Assembly (NCBI RefSeq): GCF_021502725.1
Contig: NZ_JAKFFS010000005.1
Location: 598,641-662,640 of the forward strand
Length of the DNA: 64,000 nucleotides
Direction of reading: 5' to 3'
Source of the DNA: Dyadobacter sp. CY345
GTDB taxonomy: Bacteria > Bacteroidota > Bacteroidia > Cytophagales > Spirosomataceae
Part shown: positions 18,670 through 27,127 of the stretch, in pieces
How positions within the stretch are numbered: position 1 is the first letter of the stretch
How the letters are laid out: the number at the start of each line of letters is the position of its first letter
The notes under the pieces: model-generated
Seen by the model: the letters and a program-made list of their open reading frames with translations, nothing else
Told to the model about the DNA's origin: nothing
Database searches by the model: none
Translations under genes and position numbers: made by a program

Positions 18670-20358
18670 TTAACGTAACGTGAAATATTCAGCGATCGGA
18701 CCGAGCGTAAGAGCCGGAAAAAAGGATAACGCTGTGATAATCACAATAACGGCCAGGATCATAATTCCGAAAGTTGAAGAATCTGTTTTCAAAGTTCCCG
18801 CACTTTCAGGAATGTATTTTTTATTAGCCAGAAGTCCCGCAATGGCGATCGGGCCGATAATCGGAATGTAACGTGAAAGGATCAGGACAAAACCCGTTGT
18901 GATATTCCACCATGGGTTGTTATCGCCCAAGCCTTCAAACCCACTACCGTTATTCGCCGAGGATGAGGTATATTCGTAAAGCATTTCCGTAAATCCGTGG
19001 AAGCCCGGATTGGCAAGCGTAGCAGAAGTAATCGTAGGAAATGCAGCTGCCAAAGCGGTACCAACCAGAATCAGAAATGGATGTAGCAATGCAACGATCA
19101 TCGCAATTTTCATTTCACGCGCCTCAATTTTCTTACCCATGAACTCCGGTGTTCTACCCACCATCAATCCGCTGATAAACACAGCCAGAATAATGAAGAT
19201 GAAAAAGTTGAGCATACCAGCACCGACACCACCATAAAAAGCATTGGTCATCATCGCCAGCAACTGTGTCATACCGGAAAGTGGCGTGAAGCTGTCATGC
19301 ATGGAATTAATAGATCCGGTTGAAATAACGGTGGTGGCTATACTCCAAAATGCAGAAGCAGTACTACCAAACCTGACTTCCTTACCTTCCATTGCTCCTG
19401 AACTGTTATCAATTCCCATGGCGGTGATGGCGTGATTTCCTCCGTTTTCCCAAATTATTGTTGGCACGGTCAGAAGTAAAAATCCGATTGTCATCACTCC
19501 AAAAATCATCCAGCTCATTTTTCTCCTTTTCAGAAAGAAGCCGAAAGCAAAGATCATGGCCATTGGAATAATCATCTGTGCAATCATTTCAACCATGTTG
19601 GTCAGATAGTTCGGGTTTTCCAAAGGGTGAGCGGAATTTGCTCCATAAAAACCACCGCCATTTGTACCCAAATGTTTGATCGCAACAAAGGCTGCAACCG
19701 GTCCGGTAGAAACCTGAACGGTATCTCCCTGCATATTAATCATGGTATCCTTTCCATCAAAAGTCATCGGCGTACCGTTGAAAGCCAAAATGGTAGCGAC
19801 AAGAATTGAAAGCGGAAGCAAGATTCTTACACAAGATTTCACTAACAAATTGTAAAAATTGCCAAGTTTTTCTGTGGTGCGTTCGCGCAAGGCCATAAAC
19901 AAAACAGCCGCCGCCGCCATACCTGTTCCTGCCGTTACAAAATGTAAGAACATAAGGAATAACTGAGACAAATAACTAAGTCCCGATTCGCCCGAGTAAT
20001 GCTGTAAGTTACAGTTTACAACAAATGAAATACTTGTATTGAAAGCCAAATCAGCCGATTGTCCGGGATTTCCGTCAGGATTTAATGGCAACCAGCCTTG
20101 ATTCATCAGAACAAACATACCCAGTATAAACCAGACCATGTTGATCGTGATAAGCGAAAACATATTCTGTTTCCAATTCATTTCAGCGTTTTGGTCGATA
20201 CCGCTGATTTTGAAAAACAGCTTTTCAATAGGATTAAAAACAGGATCGAAGGAGGTTTTTTCGCCTGCGTAAACTTTTGCAATGTACTTACCGAACGGTA
20301 TTGCAAAGGCAACCGTAAGGACAAACATGGCAATGATTCCAAATAATTCAGTGTTCAT
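18670..20358 (-). CDS. kdpA: Potassium-transporting ATPase, K+-binding subunit A
   Basis: KdpA, 562 residues (family about 560), is the channel-like subunit with four selectivity-filter-type repeats. Blocks such as NTSISFVVNCNLQHYSGE, KHLGTNGGGFYGANSAHPLE and STGSINSMHDSFTPLSG are recognisable filter loops. About ten membrane helices are present, and the C-terminus runs ALSFFPALTLGPIAEYF. Binds K+ and passes it to KdpB for ATP-driven transfer. It starts 46 bp after the kdpF stop. Intact. Confidence 0.96.
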   Translation of the reverse strand: MNTELFGIIAMFVLTVAFAIPFGKYIAKVYAGEKTSFDPVFNPIEKLFFKISGIDQNAEMNWKQNMFSLITINMVWFILGMFVLMNQGWLPLNPDGNPGQSADLAFNTSISFVVNCNLQHYSGESGLSYLSQLFLMFLHFVTAGTGMAAAAVLFMALRERTTEKLGNFYNLLVKSCVRILLPLSILVATILAFNGTPMTFDGKDTMINMQGDTVQVSTGPVAAFVAIKHLGTNGGGFYGANSAHPLENPNYLTNMVEMIAQMIIPMAMIFAFGFFLKRRKMSWMIFGVMTIGFLLLTVPTIIWENGGNHAITAMGIDNSSGAMEGKEVRFGSTASAFWSIATTVISTGSINSMHDSFTPLSGMTQLLAMMTNAFYGGVGAGMLNFFIFIILAVFISGLMVGRTPEFMGKKIEAREMKIAMIVALLHPFLILVGTALAAAFPTITSATLANPGFHGFTEMLYEYTSSSANNGSGFEGLGDNNPWWNITTGFVLILSRYIPIIGPIAIAGLLANKKYIPESAGTLKTDSSTFGIMILAVIVIITALSFFPALTLGPIAEYFTLR

Positions 20359-20404
20359 TTTTTCTATTTTTTAATTCGATTTCGTTTTCCGGTTTTCGAT
20401 CCGG

Positions 20405-20482
20405 TTAGAACTTTTCAGGTTTGATCAACACGTAACAGATATAACCAAACACACATATTGAGACTATGAAGAGCGCTGCCAT
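20405..20482 (-). CDS. kdpF: KdpF small membrane subunit
   Basis: A 25-residue single-helix protein, found by reading the minus strand upstream of kdpA. The sequence runs MAALFIVSICVFGYICYV and ends LIKPEKF. The L-(I/L)-x-PE(K/R)F tail is the hallmark of KdpF, a lipid-like stabiliser of the KdpABC complex. It lies between a second tiny ORF (stop 2 bp upstream of this ATG) and kdpA, the canonical position. Too short for most automated gene callers. Confidence 0.9.
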   Translation of the reverse strand: MAALFIVSICVFGYICYVLIKPEKF

Positions 20483-20484
20483 GA

Positions 20485-20568
20485 TTAGATATTTTCAAAG
20501 AAGTTTACTGTTTTGTAGAAAAGCGCGAAACATAAAATTCCGGCAGATACTAAAAGGATTGTGATCAT
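20485..20568 (-). CDS. 27-residue predicted membrane peptide leading the kdp operon
   Basis: An ORF of 27 codons (MITILLVSAGILCFALFYKT... ending FFENI), with its stop codon 2 bp before the kdpF ATG. It predicts one hydrophobic helix (residues 2-18) followed by a short polar tail, the same topology and length as KdpF but without the PEKF tail. The tight spacing to kdpF and first position in the operon argue for real translation. A second KdpF-like stabiliser or a leader peptide are both possible. No family name can be assigned from sequence alone. Confidence 0.6.
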   Translation of the reverse strand: MITILLVSAGILCFALFYKTVNFFENI

Positions 20569-20614
20569 ACTATTTTAAAATTTATTGAGTGATAGAGTTT
20601 TCATTTATTAATAC

Positions 20615-20622
20615 CAAATTTA
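20615..20622 (-). promoter_or_regulatory. Candidate -7 box of the kdp operon
   Basis: Minus-strand TAAATTTG fits the Bacteroidota -7 consensus TAnnTTTG and lies about 47 bp upstream of the first small ORF. No convincing TTTG-type -33 element is found 19-21 bp further upstream, which would fit an activator-dependent promoter but also leaves the call weak. Confidence 0.35.
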
Positions 20623-20776
20623 TTCCGACTTAAACAGCCATTACTTAACTTATTTTAAATCAGAAAGATAACATCATAAACACCAACCTGAACCCTGAAA
20701 AAAGCAACTCAAAATGATAGGATTTTATCAGAATGAAAGGTTTGAAGTGAAGCAGCATTTCGAGCTTTTCCATGAC

Positions 20777-21055
20777 CTAAAAGGCGTTGATTTGTTTGAT
20801 GTATTCCTTTTTCAAGGCATTTGGAAGTATTTTTTCGGTGTTGAAATGTTTCAATTCCAGCATACCTGAAACAGAATATAGGTAGACGTTTGAGATTGCT
20901 CTTTGTGTTTCTTTATTTCCGTTGATAAACAGATTTTCAGCGACAGCGAAACATTTTTTCGCGCGCGATATATTGCCTCTGACAATCATGGTTTGGGTGA
21001 GGTCCGCAAATTTCTGCATCTGCTTGTAAATCCCTCTCGATATTTTCCTTTTCAT
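20777..21055 (-). CDS. DUF7674-like small protein
   Basis: A 92-residue, mostly helical, basic protein without signal peptide or membrane segment. It resembles the N-terminal about 110 residues of the GNAT protein at 1184-2131: the common skeleton is IY-x(4)-Q-(K/R), then SRxKCF-x-x-A, LF/LY-x-(N/Q)G, RAI, then a polar helix. I read this as a stand-alone copy of that domain (DUF7674-type). It lies 208 bp upstream of the kdp operon's first ORF and shares its direction. It follows the terminator of the molybdenum hydroxylase unit, so it has its own promoter. Function unknown. Confidence 0.65.
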   Translation of the reverse strand: MKRKISRGIYKQMQKFADLTQTMIVRGNISRAKKCFAVAENLFINGNKETQRAISNVYLYSVSGMLELKHFNTEKILPNALKKEYIKQINAF

Positions 21056-21175
21056 CGTTTTTGTAAATTGATATATGATAAAGTGGATACCAAAAATGAA
21101 CCTAATCTTAACCGGCCGTTACAACAACCTGTCTTACAATTTAATAGCAGGTTAACTTAAATTACCGCATAAAAA

Positions 21176-21200
21176 AAAGCCTATCAGAATGATAAGCTTT
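21176..21200 (-). terminator. Terminator of the molybdenum hydroxylase operon
   Basis: An 11-bp stem (one wobble pair) with a 3-base loop, followed on the minus strand by a run of Ts (the A run just left of 21176). It lies about 34 bp past the stop at 21234. Confidence 0.75.
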
Positions 21201-21233
21201 TTAGATTTTTTTCTCAAAATGGAAAACTGCAAT

Positions 21234-23453
21234 TCAGACTTTTGTCCAGTCTATTTTATCAGCAGTAAGCGGCATATCGCGGAGCCTTGAACCTGTCGCG
21301 TGAAAAATTGCATTGGCGATTGCGGCAGCCGTCGGTCCTTGCGCCGCCTCTCCTGCACCGAGCGGAGGTTTTTCCGGCCGGTCAATTAGTATGACCTCAG
21401 TATCAGGAACATCTCCAAAACGGAGAATTGGATAACTTTCCCAGGTTTTACTTTGAACACCTTTTTCATCATAAATTACCTGTTCCAAAAGTGTCCAGCT
21501 CGCAGCCTGAATCATTCCACCGGAAGTTTGATTGATAATCCCGTCGCTGTTGATCGTCTGCCCGGCATCTATTGATCCAGTTAGTTTTGTCACTTTGAAA
21601 GTTTTTTTAATTGGATCAATGGTCACTTCGGCCTTGACAGCAAAATAGGATGCTGCATTTTTGTACTGTGCGAATGCAATCCCTTCACCAAAATTCTCTT
21701 GTTTATTTTTCCGCCAGCCAGCTTTATTCACCAGCGTTGTAATAACTTCCTTTGCCCGTTCATCCGTCAGATGTTCCAGACGAAATTGCACAGGATCTTC
21801 CCCCGCCTTTTCAGCCAACTCGTCCATAAAGGATTCAAGCGCGAAAATATTGGCATATGCACCCAGACTACGCAGCGCAGACGTACGCAATGGCCCCTTA
21901 AAATTATGCAGGACAACTTTTCTGTTTTTTAGATTATACAACGGGATCGAGTTTCGATGGCTTCCTCCGGAAAACCCACCGGTCTGGAAATCAAAAGGTT
22001 TTTCCAGATCACGGGCTGCAATAAAATGGCCGGCTTTCCCTCCTGGCCTGCTGCTATGCGTGTCTGACCACAATTCGGTATACCAGGAATTAATCTTTCC
22101 TGAATCATCCATACTTGCTTTTAGTTTAAAAACCATTGCTGAACCGAAAGGCTCCCAGGTATGCTCGTCTTCGCGCATCCATTGTACACGTACATGTTTT
22201 CCCTCCATTTGCATTGCCAGTAATGCAGCATCCGCGGCCACATCATCTGCACCGTTATGACCATAACAACCAGCTCCCGGAACACCAATGGTGCGGATAT
22301 TATCCTCAGAAATTTTCAAAAGATCAGAAAGCGTTTTGCGCAAAGGATAAACTCCCTGACTATGCGTCCAGATTGTCAACTGATTATTTTCCCAAAGACC
22401 GATGGCGCACGACGGACCAATGGAGCCGTGTATGTGATAAGGACGCTTGTAAATTGCTTCATGTTTCTTCGAATCCGCTATTAAGGCTTCTTCAACATTT
22501 CCTCTTTCCTCAACAGTTTCTGATGATTTAGTGTTGTTCAGAATATCGGTATATAAGTCTTTTTGCAAAGGAGAAACCGACGGACTTTCCCACTTTGCCA
22601 TTTGTTTCATTCGATTAAGTGCCTTTATACTCTGGTATTCCTCAGTGGTTATTGCAGCCACGAAACTGCCGTTTACTACAACTTTTAAAACGCCCGGTAA
22701 AGCCAAAACTTCGCTTTTTGGCAGTGATAAAAGTTTCGCGTTGTAAGTCGGCGGCCGTAATACCCTTGCATGCACCATTTCCGGAAAACGCAGGTCCTGA
22801 ACATAGTATGGCTGAGCGGACGCCATAAGCGACAGATCTTTACGCGGAACAGGCTTGCCAATTAACTTGTAGTCTTGGGGAGATTTTACTGGTGCCTTTC
22901 CGGTCACTTCAATTTCAAACCGCTTACCATTAATCAATTCCTGATAAGAAACCGCTTGCTGGTTTGTCTTTGATATTACCTTTCCATTTTCTACAAAAAG
23001 GTTTTCCGCTGTGGTTCCAATCTTTTTCTCAGCCAAAGTCAGCAAATATTTCCGGGCTTCGGCCGCAGCGTTCCTGATCGCTTTTCCACTTCCTTCAATG
23101 GAAGCACTGCCGGCCGTGTAACGTTCGTCTTGTGTTCGGGCGGTATCAGCAATAACAATCTTTACTTTTTCCATGGCCACATCAAGTTCCTCCGCAGCAA
23201 TCTGCATCAGAGCAGTTTTTATCCCCTGACCTAACTCCATCTTGCCTGTCAGAACCGTCACCATGCCCTCCGAATCCAGCGTAATCCAGGAATCAACTAT
23301 ATTTTTTTTACCAGGTTCTCCCGATAAATCAGTCTCAGTATTGTCTAATTCAAGAAAAGTGATCAAATTAAATCCTACAATCAACTGACCGGAACTCTGT
23401 AAAAAATTTCTTCTGGAAGCATTAAAATTATTATGATTTTCCATACTATTCAT
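21234..23453 (-). CDS. Molybdopterin-binding aldehyde/xanthine/isoquinoline oxidoreductase, large subunit
   Basis: A 739-residue member of the xanthine dehydrogenase family, closest in layout to the large subunit of isoquinoline 1-oxidoreductase (IorB), which lacks the fused FAD domain. A twin-arginine signal (SRRNFLQSSGQLIVGFNLI, about 12-31) indicates export with its folded Mo cofactor. The Mo-binding C-terminal block PLGAGEAAQGPTAAAIANA (about 700) carries the family's catalytic Glu. The small iron-sulfur partner overlaps upstream by 8 bp. The reaction is hydroxylation or oxidation of an N-heterocycle or aldehyde; the substrate is unknown. No c-type cytochrome subunit is adjacent, so the electron acceptor is unclear. 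Confidence 0.88.
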   Translation of the reverse strand: MNSMENHNNFNASRRNFLQSSGQLIVGFNLITFLELDNTETDLSGEPGKKNIVDSWITLDSEGMVTVLTGKMELGQGIKTALMQIAAEELDVAMEKVKIVIADTARTQDERYTAGSASIEGSGKAIRNAAAEARKYLLTLAEKKIGTTAENLFVENGKVISKTNQQAVSYQELINGKRFEIEVTGKAPVKSPQDYKLIGKPVPRKDLSLMASAQPYYVQDLRFPEMVHARVLRPPTYNAKLLSLPKSEVLALPGVLKVVVNGSFVAAITTEEYQSIKALNRMKQMAKWESPSVSPLQKDLYTDILNNTKSSETVEERGNVEEALIADSKKHEAIYKRPYHIHGSIGPSCAIGLWENNQLTIWTHSQGVYPLRKTLSDLLKISEDNIRTIGVPGAGCYGHNGADDVAADAALLAMQMEGKHVRVQWMREDEHTWEPFGSAMVFKLKASMDDSGKINSWYTELWSDTHSSRPGGKAGHFIAARDLEKPFDFQTGGFSGGSHRNSIPLYNLKNRKVVLHNFKGPLRTSALRSLGAYANIFALESFMDELAEKAGEDPVQFRLEHLTDERAKEVITTLVNKAGWRKNKQENFGEGIAFAQYKNAASYFAVKAEVTIDPIKKTFKVTKLTGSIDAGQTINSDGIINQTSGGMIQAASWTLLEQVIYDEKGVQSKTWESYPILRFGDVPDTEVILIDRPEKPPLGAGEAAQGPTAAAIANAIFHATGSRLRDMPLTADKIDWTKV

Positions 23454-23916
23454 TCATTTTCTGGGCTGCGTTTTTCACTGCTTGGATCATTCTGGTATGC
23501 GTTCCACATCGGCATAATACGCGTTGCAGCGCCTGCCGGATTTGGATATCTGTGGGATTTTTATTTTCGCTTAATAACGCCTTTGCAGAGATAATCATAC
23601 CATTCAGACAATATCCGCATTGGGCAGCCTGCTCTTCAATAAATGCTTCCTGAACAATATCCAGTTTCTCGCCATTTGCTAACGCATCTAACGTTGTAAT
23701 CTCAAACTCCTGCGCCGCGGAGGCAGGAATCACACAGGATGGATTTGCTTTTCCATTCAAAAGTACCATGCAACTGCCGCAGCGTTCAATACCACATCCG
23801 TATTTCGGACCATTCATTTGCAAATTATTTCGAAGAAAATAAAGAAGCGGCATATCAGGGTCAACATCCTCCTGGTACGATTTCCCATTTACTTTTAGCG
23901 TGATTTTAGCAGCCAT
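23446..23916 (-). CDS. (2Fe-2S) iron-sulfur small subunit of the molybdenum hydroxylase
   Basis: A 156-residue IorA/CoxS-type subunit with two [2Fe-2S] clusters. A plant-ferredoxin-like N-terminal domain has Cys ligands in GCGIERCGSCMVLLNG plus a downstream Cys; a helical domain carries AAQCGYCLNGM and VLCRCGTH. Length is typical. It transfers electrons from the Mo site in the large subunit, whose gene overlaps its 3' end by 8 bp. It is the first gene of a two-gene unit. No signal peptide is seen; co-export with the Tat-tagged large subunit is the usual expectation. Confidence 0.93.
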   Translation of the reverse strand: MAAKITLKVNGKSYQEDVDPDMPLLYFLRNNLQMNGPKYGCGIERCGSCMVLLNGKANPSCVIPASAAQEFEITTLDALANGEKLDIVQEAFIEEQAAQCGYCLNGMIISAKALLSENKNPTDIQIRQALQRVLCRCGTHTRMIQAVKNAAQKMNE

Positions 23917-23979
23917 ACAGTTTTACTTTTTTATTGATAAACCATAAAAATCAAGCCAACCTAGTACAAATGAACTTCG

Positions 23980-24022
23980 TAAAAAAAAATCCCGTCAACC
24001 CAAGTTAATTGGCTGACGGGAT
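23980..24022 (-). terminator. Terminator of the GMC oxidoreductase operon
   Basis: ATCCCGTCA (23989-23997) pairs with TGACGGGAT (24014-24022). Preceded on the plus strand by nine As, i.e. a U-tract on the minus strand, 21 bp past the stop at 24043. Confidence 0.85.
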
Positions 24023-24042
24023 ACGACCTGGACGAAAATTGT

Positions 24043-25758
24043 TTAGATATTTTTCTTTTTGAGTTCCTTCACAGCAAAATCCGCAGCTCTCGCCGTAAGT
24101 GCCATATAAGTCAAGGATGGATTCACGCAAGATGCTGAGACCATCGCAGCGCCATCCGTAACAAATACATTTTTCACAGCGTGCAACTGGTTATTTCCAT
24201 TCAAAACCGAAGTTTTTGGATCACGACCCATGCGAGCCGTTCCCATTTCGTGAATGGCCATACCCAGATACGAACCGTTATCATGCGTTTTTACATTTTT
24301 CACACCTGATTTTTCAAGCATTTCAGCTGCGTCGTTCATCATGTCTTTACGCATTTTCATTTCGTTTTCACGTAATTCGGCATCAAAAACAACCGTTGGC
24401 ATCCCCCACTTATCTTTCTTCTCTTTATTCAGGAACATTCTGTTTTCGTGGTATGGCAATGTTTCACCGAAACCTCCAAAACCCATCGTCCATTGTCCTG
24501 GCGTTGTCAGATCTTCCTTGAAATCTGCACCGAAAGCAAGTTCAGCCACATTACGCTGCCAGCCCTGGCGTCCGCCGCCTCCCTGATATCCGAATCCGCG
24601 AATGTAATCACGCTTATCGTTTCCAATATTCTGATAACGAGGCACGTAAATACCGTTTGCACGACGACCGAAATAATATTTATCCAGATCGCCTTCCCAC
24701 ACACCGCTGGCACCGGTACGGAAATGGTGATCCATCAGGTTGTGTCCCAGTTCGCTGGAATCATTGCCCAAACCATTTGGAAAACGATCCGAAGTTGAAT
24801 TTAAAAGAACAAGCGCAGAACCAATTGCGCTGGCACAAACAAATATTATTTTGGCAAAATATTCACGCTCCTCCAAAGTCACAGAATCTGTAACTTTTAC
24901 GCCGGTCGCTTTTTGTTTTGCTTTATCATAAACAATTTCTCTAACAACAGAATCGGGGCGAAGTGTCAAAAGTCCTGTTTTCACTGCCGGCGGAAGCGTA
25001 CTTGATTGCGTACTGAAATAGGCCCCATACGGACAACCATATGAGCAACGGTTTCTATACTGACATGGAGAACGGCCGCCTTCCAGCTGGATTTTATCTG
25101 GCTGTGAAAGGTTTGCAACGCGTCCAATGGTCATGGTACGACCAGGAAATTGCTTTTCAAGTCTCTTGCGGACTTCTTTTTCAACATGATACATTTCCAT
25201 CGGCGGCAAAAAATCGCTATCCGGAAGCTGAGGCAAACCCAGTTTTTCACCCGAAATCCCTACATGTTTTTCAACATAGGAATACCATGGTGCAACGTCT
25301 TTATAACGGATCGGCCAGTCGACCGCAATTCCGTCTTTCAGGTTTGCTTCGAAATCCAGATCACTCCAACGATAAGACTGACGGCCCCACATAATGGATT
25401 TACCGCCAACAATATTTGGCCTGAACCAGTCAAATCTTTTCTTTTCTTCATACGGAGAATCAGAATCGTTCATCCAGTACTTTTCCGTCATCTCATTATA
25501 AGGATAATCGCGGGAAAGGAATGGATGCGTTTCTTTTTGTTTAACCGTCAAACGACCATTATATTTCATTTCCCAGGGATCTTTCAACGAGTTTTCGTAG
25601 CCTGTAACGTGTTCAAGTGGTTTCCCTTTTTCAAGCATCAAAACTTTTAATCCCTTTTCAGTCAATTCCTTCGCTGCCCAACCGCCGGAAACTCCCGAAC
25701 CGATTACGATGGCATCGTAGGTCATATCTTTTACTGCATTAACATTTAAATTCGCCAT
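24043..25758 (-). CDS. GMC-family FAD-dependent oxidoreductase
   Basis: A 571-residue flavoprotein of the GMC/choline-dehydrogenase fold. The N-terminal AIVIGSGVSGGWAAKELTEK is the FAD Rossmann motif (about 16-35). A middle Cys-rich stretch (CQYRNRCSYGCPYGA) is typical of the gluconate-2-dehydrogenase-like subgroup. The C-terminal HEMGTARMG and VTDGAAMVSASCVNPSLT hold the GMC_oxred_C active-site region. No signal peptide; the upstream gene product probably carries it to the periplasm. It is 41 bp downstream of its partner. The likely role is oxidation of a sugar or polyol coupled to respiration; the substrate is unknown. Confidence 0.88.
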   Translation of the reverse strand: MANLNVNAVKDMTYDAIVIGSGVSGGWAAKELTEKGLKVLMLEKGKPLEHVTGYENSLKDPWEMKYNGRLTVKQKETHPFLSRDYPYNEMTEKYWMNDSDSPYEEKKRFDWFRPNIVGGKSIMWGRQSYRWSDLDFEANLKDGIAVDWPIRYKDVAPWYSYVEKHVGISGEKLGLPQLPDSDFLPPMEMYHVEKEVRKRLEKQFPGRTMTIGRVANLSQPDKIQLEGGRSPCQYRNRCSYGCPYGAYFSTQSSTLPPAVKTGLLTLRPDSVVREIVYDKAKQKATGVKVTDSVTLEEREYFAKIIFVCASAIGSALVLLNSTSDRFPNGLGNDSSELGHNLMDHHFRTGASGVWEGDLDKYYFGRRANGIYVPRYQNIGNDKRDYIRGFGYQGGGGRQGWQRNVAELAFGADFKEDLTTPGQWTMGFGGFGETLPYHENRMFLNKEKKDKWGMPTVVFDAELRENEMKMRKDMMNDAAEMLEKSGVKNVKTHDNGSYLGMAIHEMGTARMGRDPKTSVLNGNNQLHAVKNVFVTDGAAMVSASCVNPSLTYMALTARAADFAVKELKKKNI

Positions 25759-25799
25759 GGTGACAATTAATTTTTAATAGATTTAGAAAGGTTAAGATC

Positions 25800-26330
25800 T
25801 TAAAGTGCCCAGGTTTTTTGTCCCTCTTTCATCGGATAGGATCCCTCAAATCTGCCAGGAATCGGAAGATAATCCAACGCCTGTGTCGCTCCGATTTCGG
25901 ATGTGAAATAACCGGTTACTGTAAGTCCTTTCATTTGCAGAAAAAAAGGCTTGTCTGCCGTCGTGCTGCGTTTTACGATATCATTTTTCTGAGTCGCGTC
26001 AAGTGCTGCAAATCCTTTTCCATAAACATCATTACTGCTTTTATTCAGTCTCTCGACCCCAGCATAAAATTTCTGCTGTTCCTCTTCCACATAACAATCA
26101 CGCATTACACGCGTAATAAATTTCTCTACACCTGCAGCTTTCGCGCCTGGCGTTTTTGTAGTTGGGATAATAACATCAGCAATTTCGGCAAGCAGCGCTT
26201 CCTGCTCAGCAGAAACTTCGACAGATGGGCCAAAATTCAGGCTTTCTCCCATCACACCAGCCATTAAAGGTGCTGAAATAACGCCTCCCATCAGAAGGGT
26301 CAATTTTTGAACGGCTTCTCTACGATTCAT
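25800..26330 (-). CDS. Gluconate 2-dehydrogenase subunit 3-like protein
   Basis: A 176-residue small subunit typical of Bacteroidota GMC oxidoreductase pairs. The N-terminal MNRREAVQKLTLLMGG followed by a hydrophobic stretch (residues 14-27) is a Tat-type signal. The core PGAKAAGVEKFITRVMRDCY and YFTSEIGATQALDYLPIPGR are the recognisable motifs of the family. It is the first gene of a two-gene operon and probably serves as maturation or export escort for the flavoprotein. No TAnnTTTG box is seen in the 230 bp upstream. Confidence 0.88.
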   Translation of the reverse strand: MNRREAVQKLTLLMGGVISAPLMAGVMGESLNFGPSVEVSAEQEALLAEIADVIIPTTKTPGAKAAGVEKFITRVMRDCYVEEEQQKFYAGVERLNKSSNDVYGKGFAALDATQKNDIVKRSTTADKPFFLQMKGLTVTGYFTSEIGATQALDYLPIPGRFEGSYPMKEGQKTWAL

Positions 26331-26563
26331 CTCAAAAGAAAATAGTTAATAATTGATTCAGGATTTGTTCTTGAAAGTCAAACGGATAAAACTACCCGCC
26401 GCTATCGAATTCAAATAACTTCGTAAGTTAAATAATACAACAGTTAAATTAACAATTTTGCTCACCCAATACTTGATTTTTTAAATATTTTTTTCAACTT
26501 AATCCAGGTATAAGTATATTTTTCTTTCATTAGAAAATATAAAGTGAATATTAGCATAATAAA

Positions 26564-26595
26564 TTTGGTTGATATGTCTACCTATTTTATCTTTG
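26564..26595 (+). promoter_or_regulatory. Promoter of the marR-efflux operon, nearly leaderless
   Basis: TTTG (26564-26567), a 20-bp spacer and TATCTTTG (26588-26595) fit the Bacteroidota -33/-7 consensus closely. The expected start of transcription falls within a few bases of the MarR ATG at 26600, implying a leaderless or near-leaderless message. The repeat TTGATATGTCTA sits between the two elements. Confidence 0.7.
26569..26580 (+). promoter_or_regulatory. Candidate MarR operator site 1
   Basis: TTGATATGTCTA lies in the spacer between the -33 and -7 boxes. The same word recurs twice just upstream of tolC (one base changed at 27107-27118 on the minus strand; two changed at 27092-27103). 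Binding here would block RNA polymerase, the standard autoregulation logic of MarR proteins. Confidence 0.55.
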
Positions 26596-26599
26596 TATT

Positions 26600-27073
26600 A
26601 TGGATATAGAAGTTAAAGAACTGAACAAAGCCAACTATGAGCGTCTGAGCAAGATGATGATATTCAATATCATCACGGTCTCCCATCTCGTCGGCCGGAA
26701 TACAAACAAGGAGCTGGCCAAAATGGGCTACACTTTGCAGGTTGAGCAGCTTCAGATTTTATTTGTTGTTTATCTCCGTGAAGGCAACTCGCCATCGCAA
26801 CAGGAAATTGCAAATTTTTCTCAGAAAGACAAGGGAGGCATACAACGCTCTGTTCAGACCCTTGCCCGGGATGGGTACGTAAGAATTGTTGCAGACCAGA
26901 ATGATCGCCGGAAAAATCTGATTGAACTGACACCGGCAGGAAAATTGGTCGTTACAAAAATGATGGAATCCATCGAGGATATCGACAGAAGAATGACAGC
27001 GTCACTTACCCGGGAGGAAATCGATTCTTTGATTTCAATTTCCAGAAAGATTTCAAATGTAATTAAAGAATAA
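26600..27073 (+). CDS. MarR-family transcriptional regulator
   Basis: A 157-residue winged-helix repressor. The helix-turn-helix region PSQQEIANFSQKDKGGIQRS (about 66-85) and the wing RDGYVRIVADQNDRRKNLIE with the family's D-x-R-(R/K) motif (about 91-110) are clear. Helical dimerisation segments lie at both ends. It is the first gene of an operon with a TolC-type channel, membrane-fusion protein and RND pump, and would repress the operon until a ligand binds. ATG at 26600 is chosen because the promoter ends there; a later start at Met19 would keep the domain but shorten the first helix. Confidence 0.92.
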   Translation: MDIEVKELNKANYERLSKMMIFNIITVSHLVGRNTNKELAKMGYTLQVEQLQILFVVYLREGNSPSQQEIANFSQKDKGGIQRSVQTLARDGYVRIVADQNDRRKNLIELTPAGKLVVTKMMESIEDIDRRMTASLTREEIDSLISISRKISNVIKE

Positions 27074-27080
27074 AAAAAAT

Positions 27081-27118
27081 TGGATATATAGTTGATATAT
27101 CCACAGTAGACACATCAA
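27081..27118 (+). promoter_or_regulatory. Candidate MarR operator site 2 between marR and tolC
   Basis: Two overlapping dyads. TGGATATAT / ATATATCCA with a 5-base centre spans 27081-27103. TTGATATATCCA (27092-27103) faces TAGACACATCAA (27107-27118, reverse complement TTGATGTGTCTA). The shared word matches the site inside the marR promoter. It probably tunes expression of tolC and the pump separately from marR. Confidence 0.55.
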
Positions 27119-27127
27119 CCTATTAGT

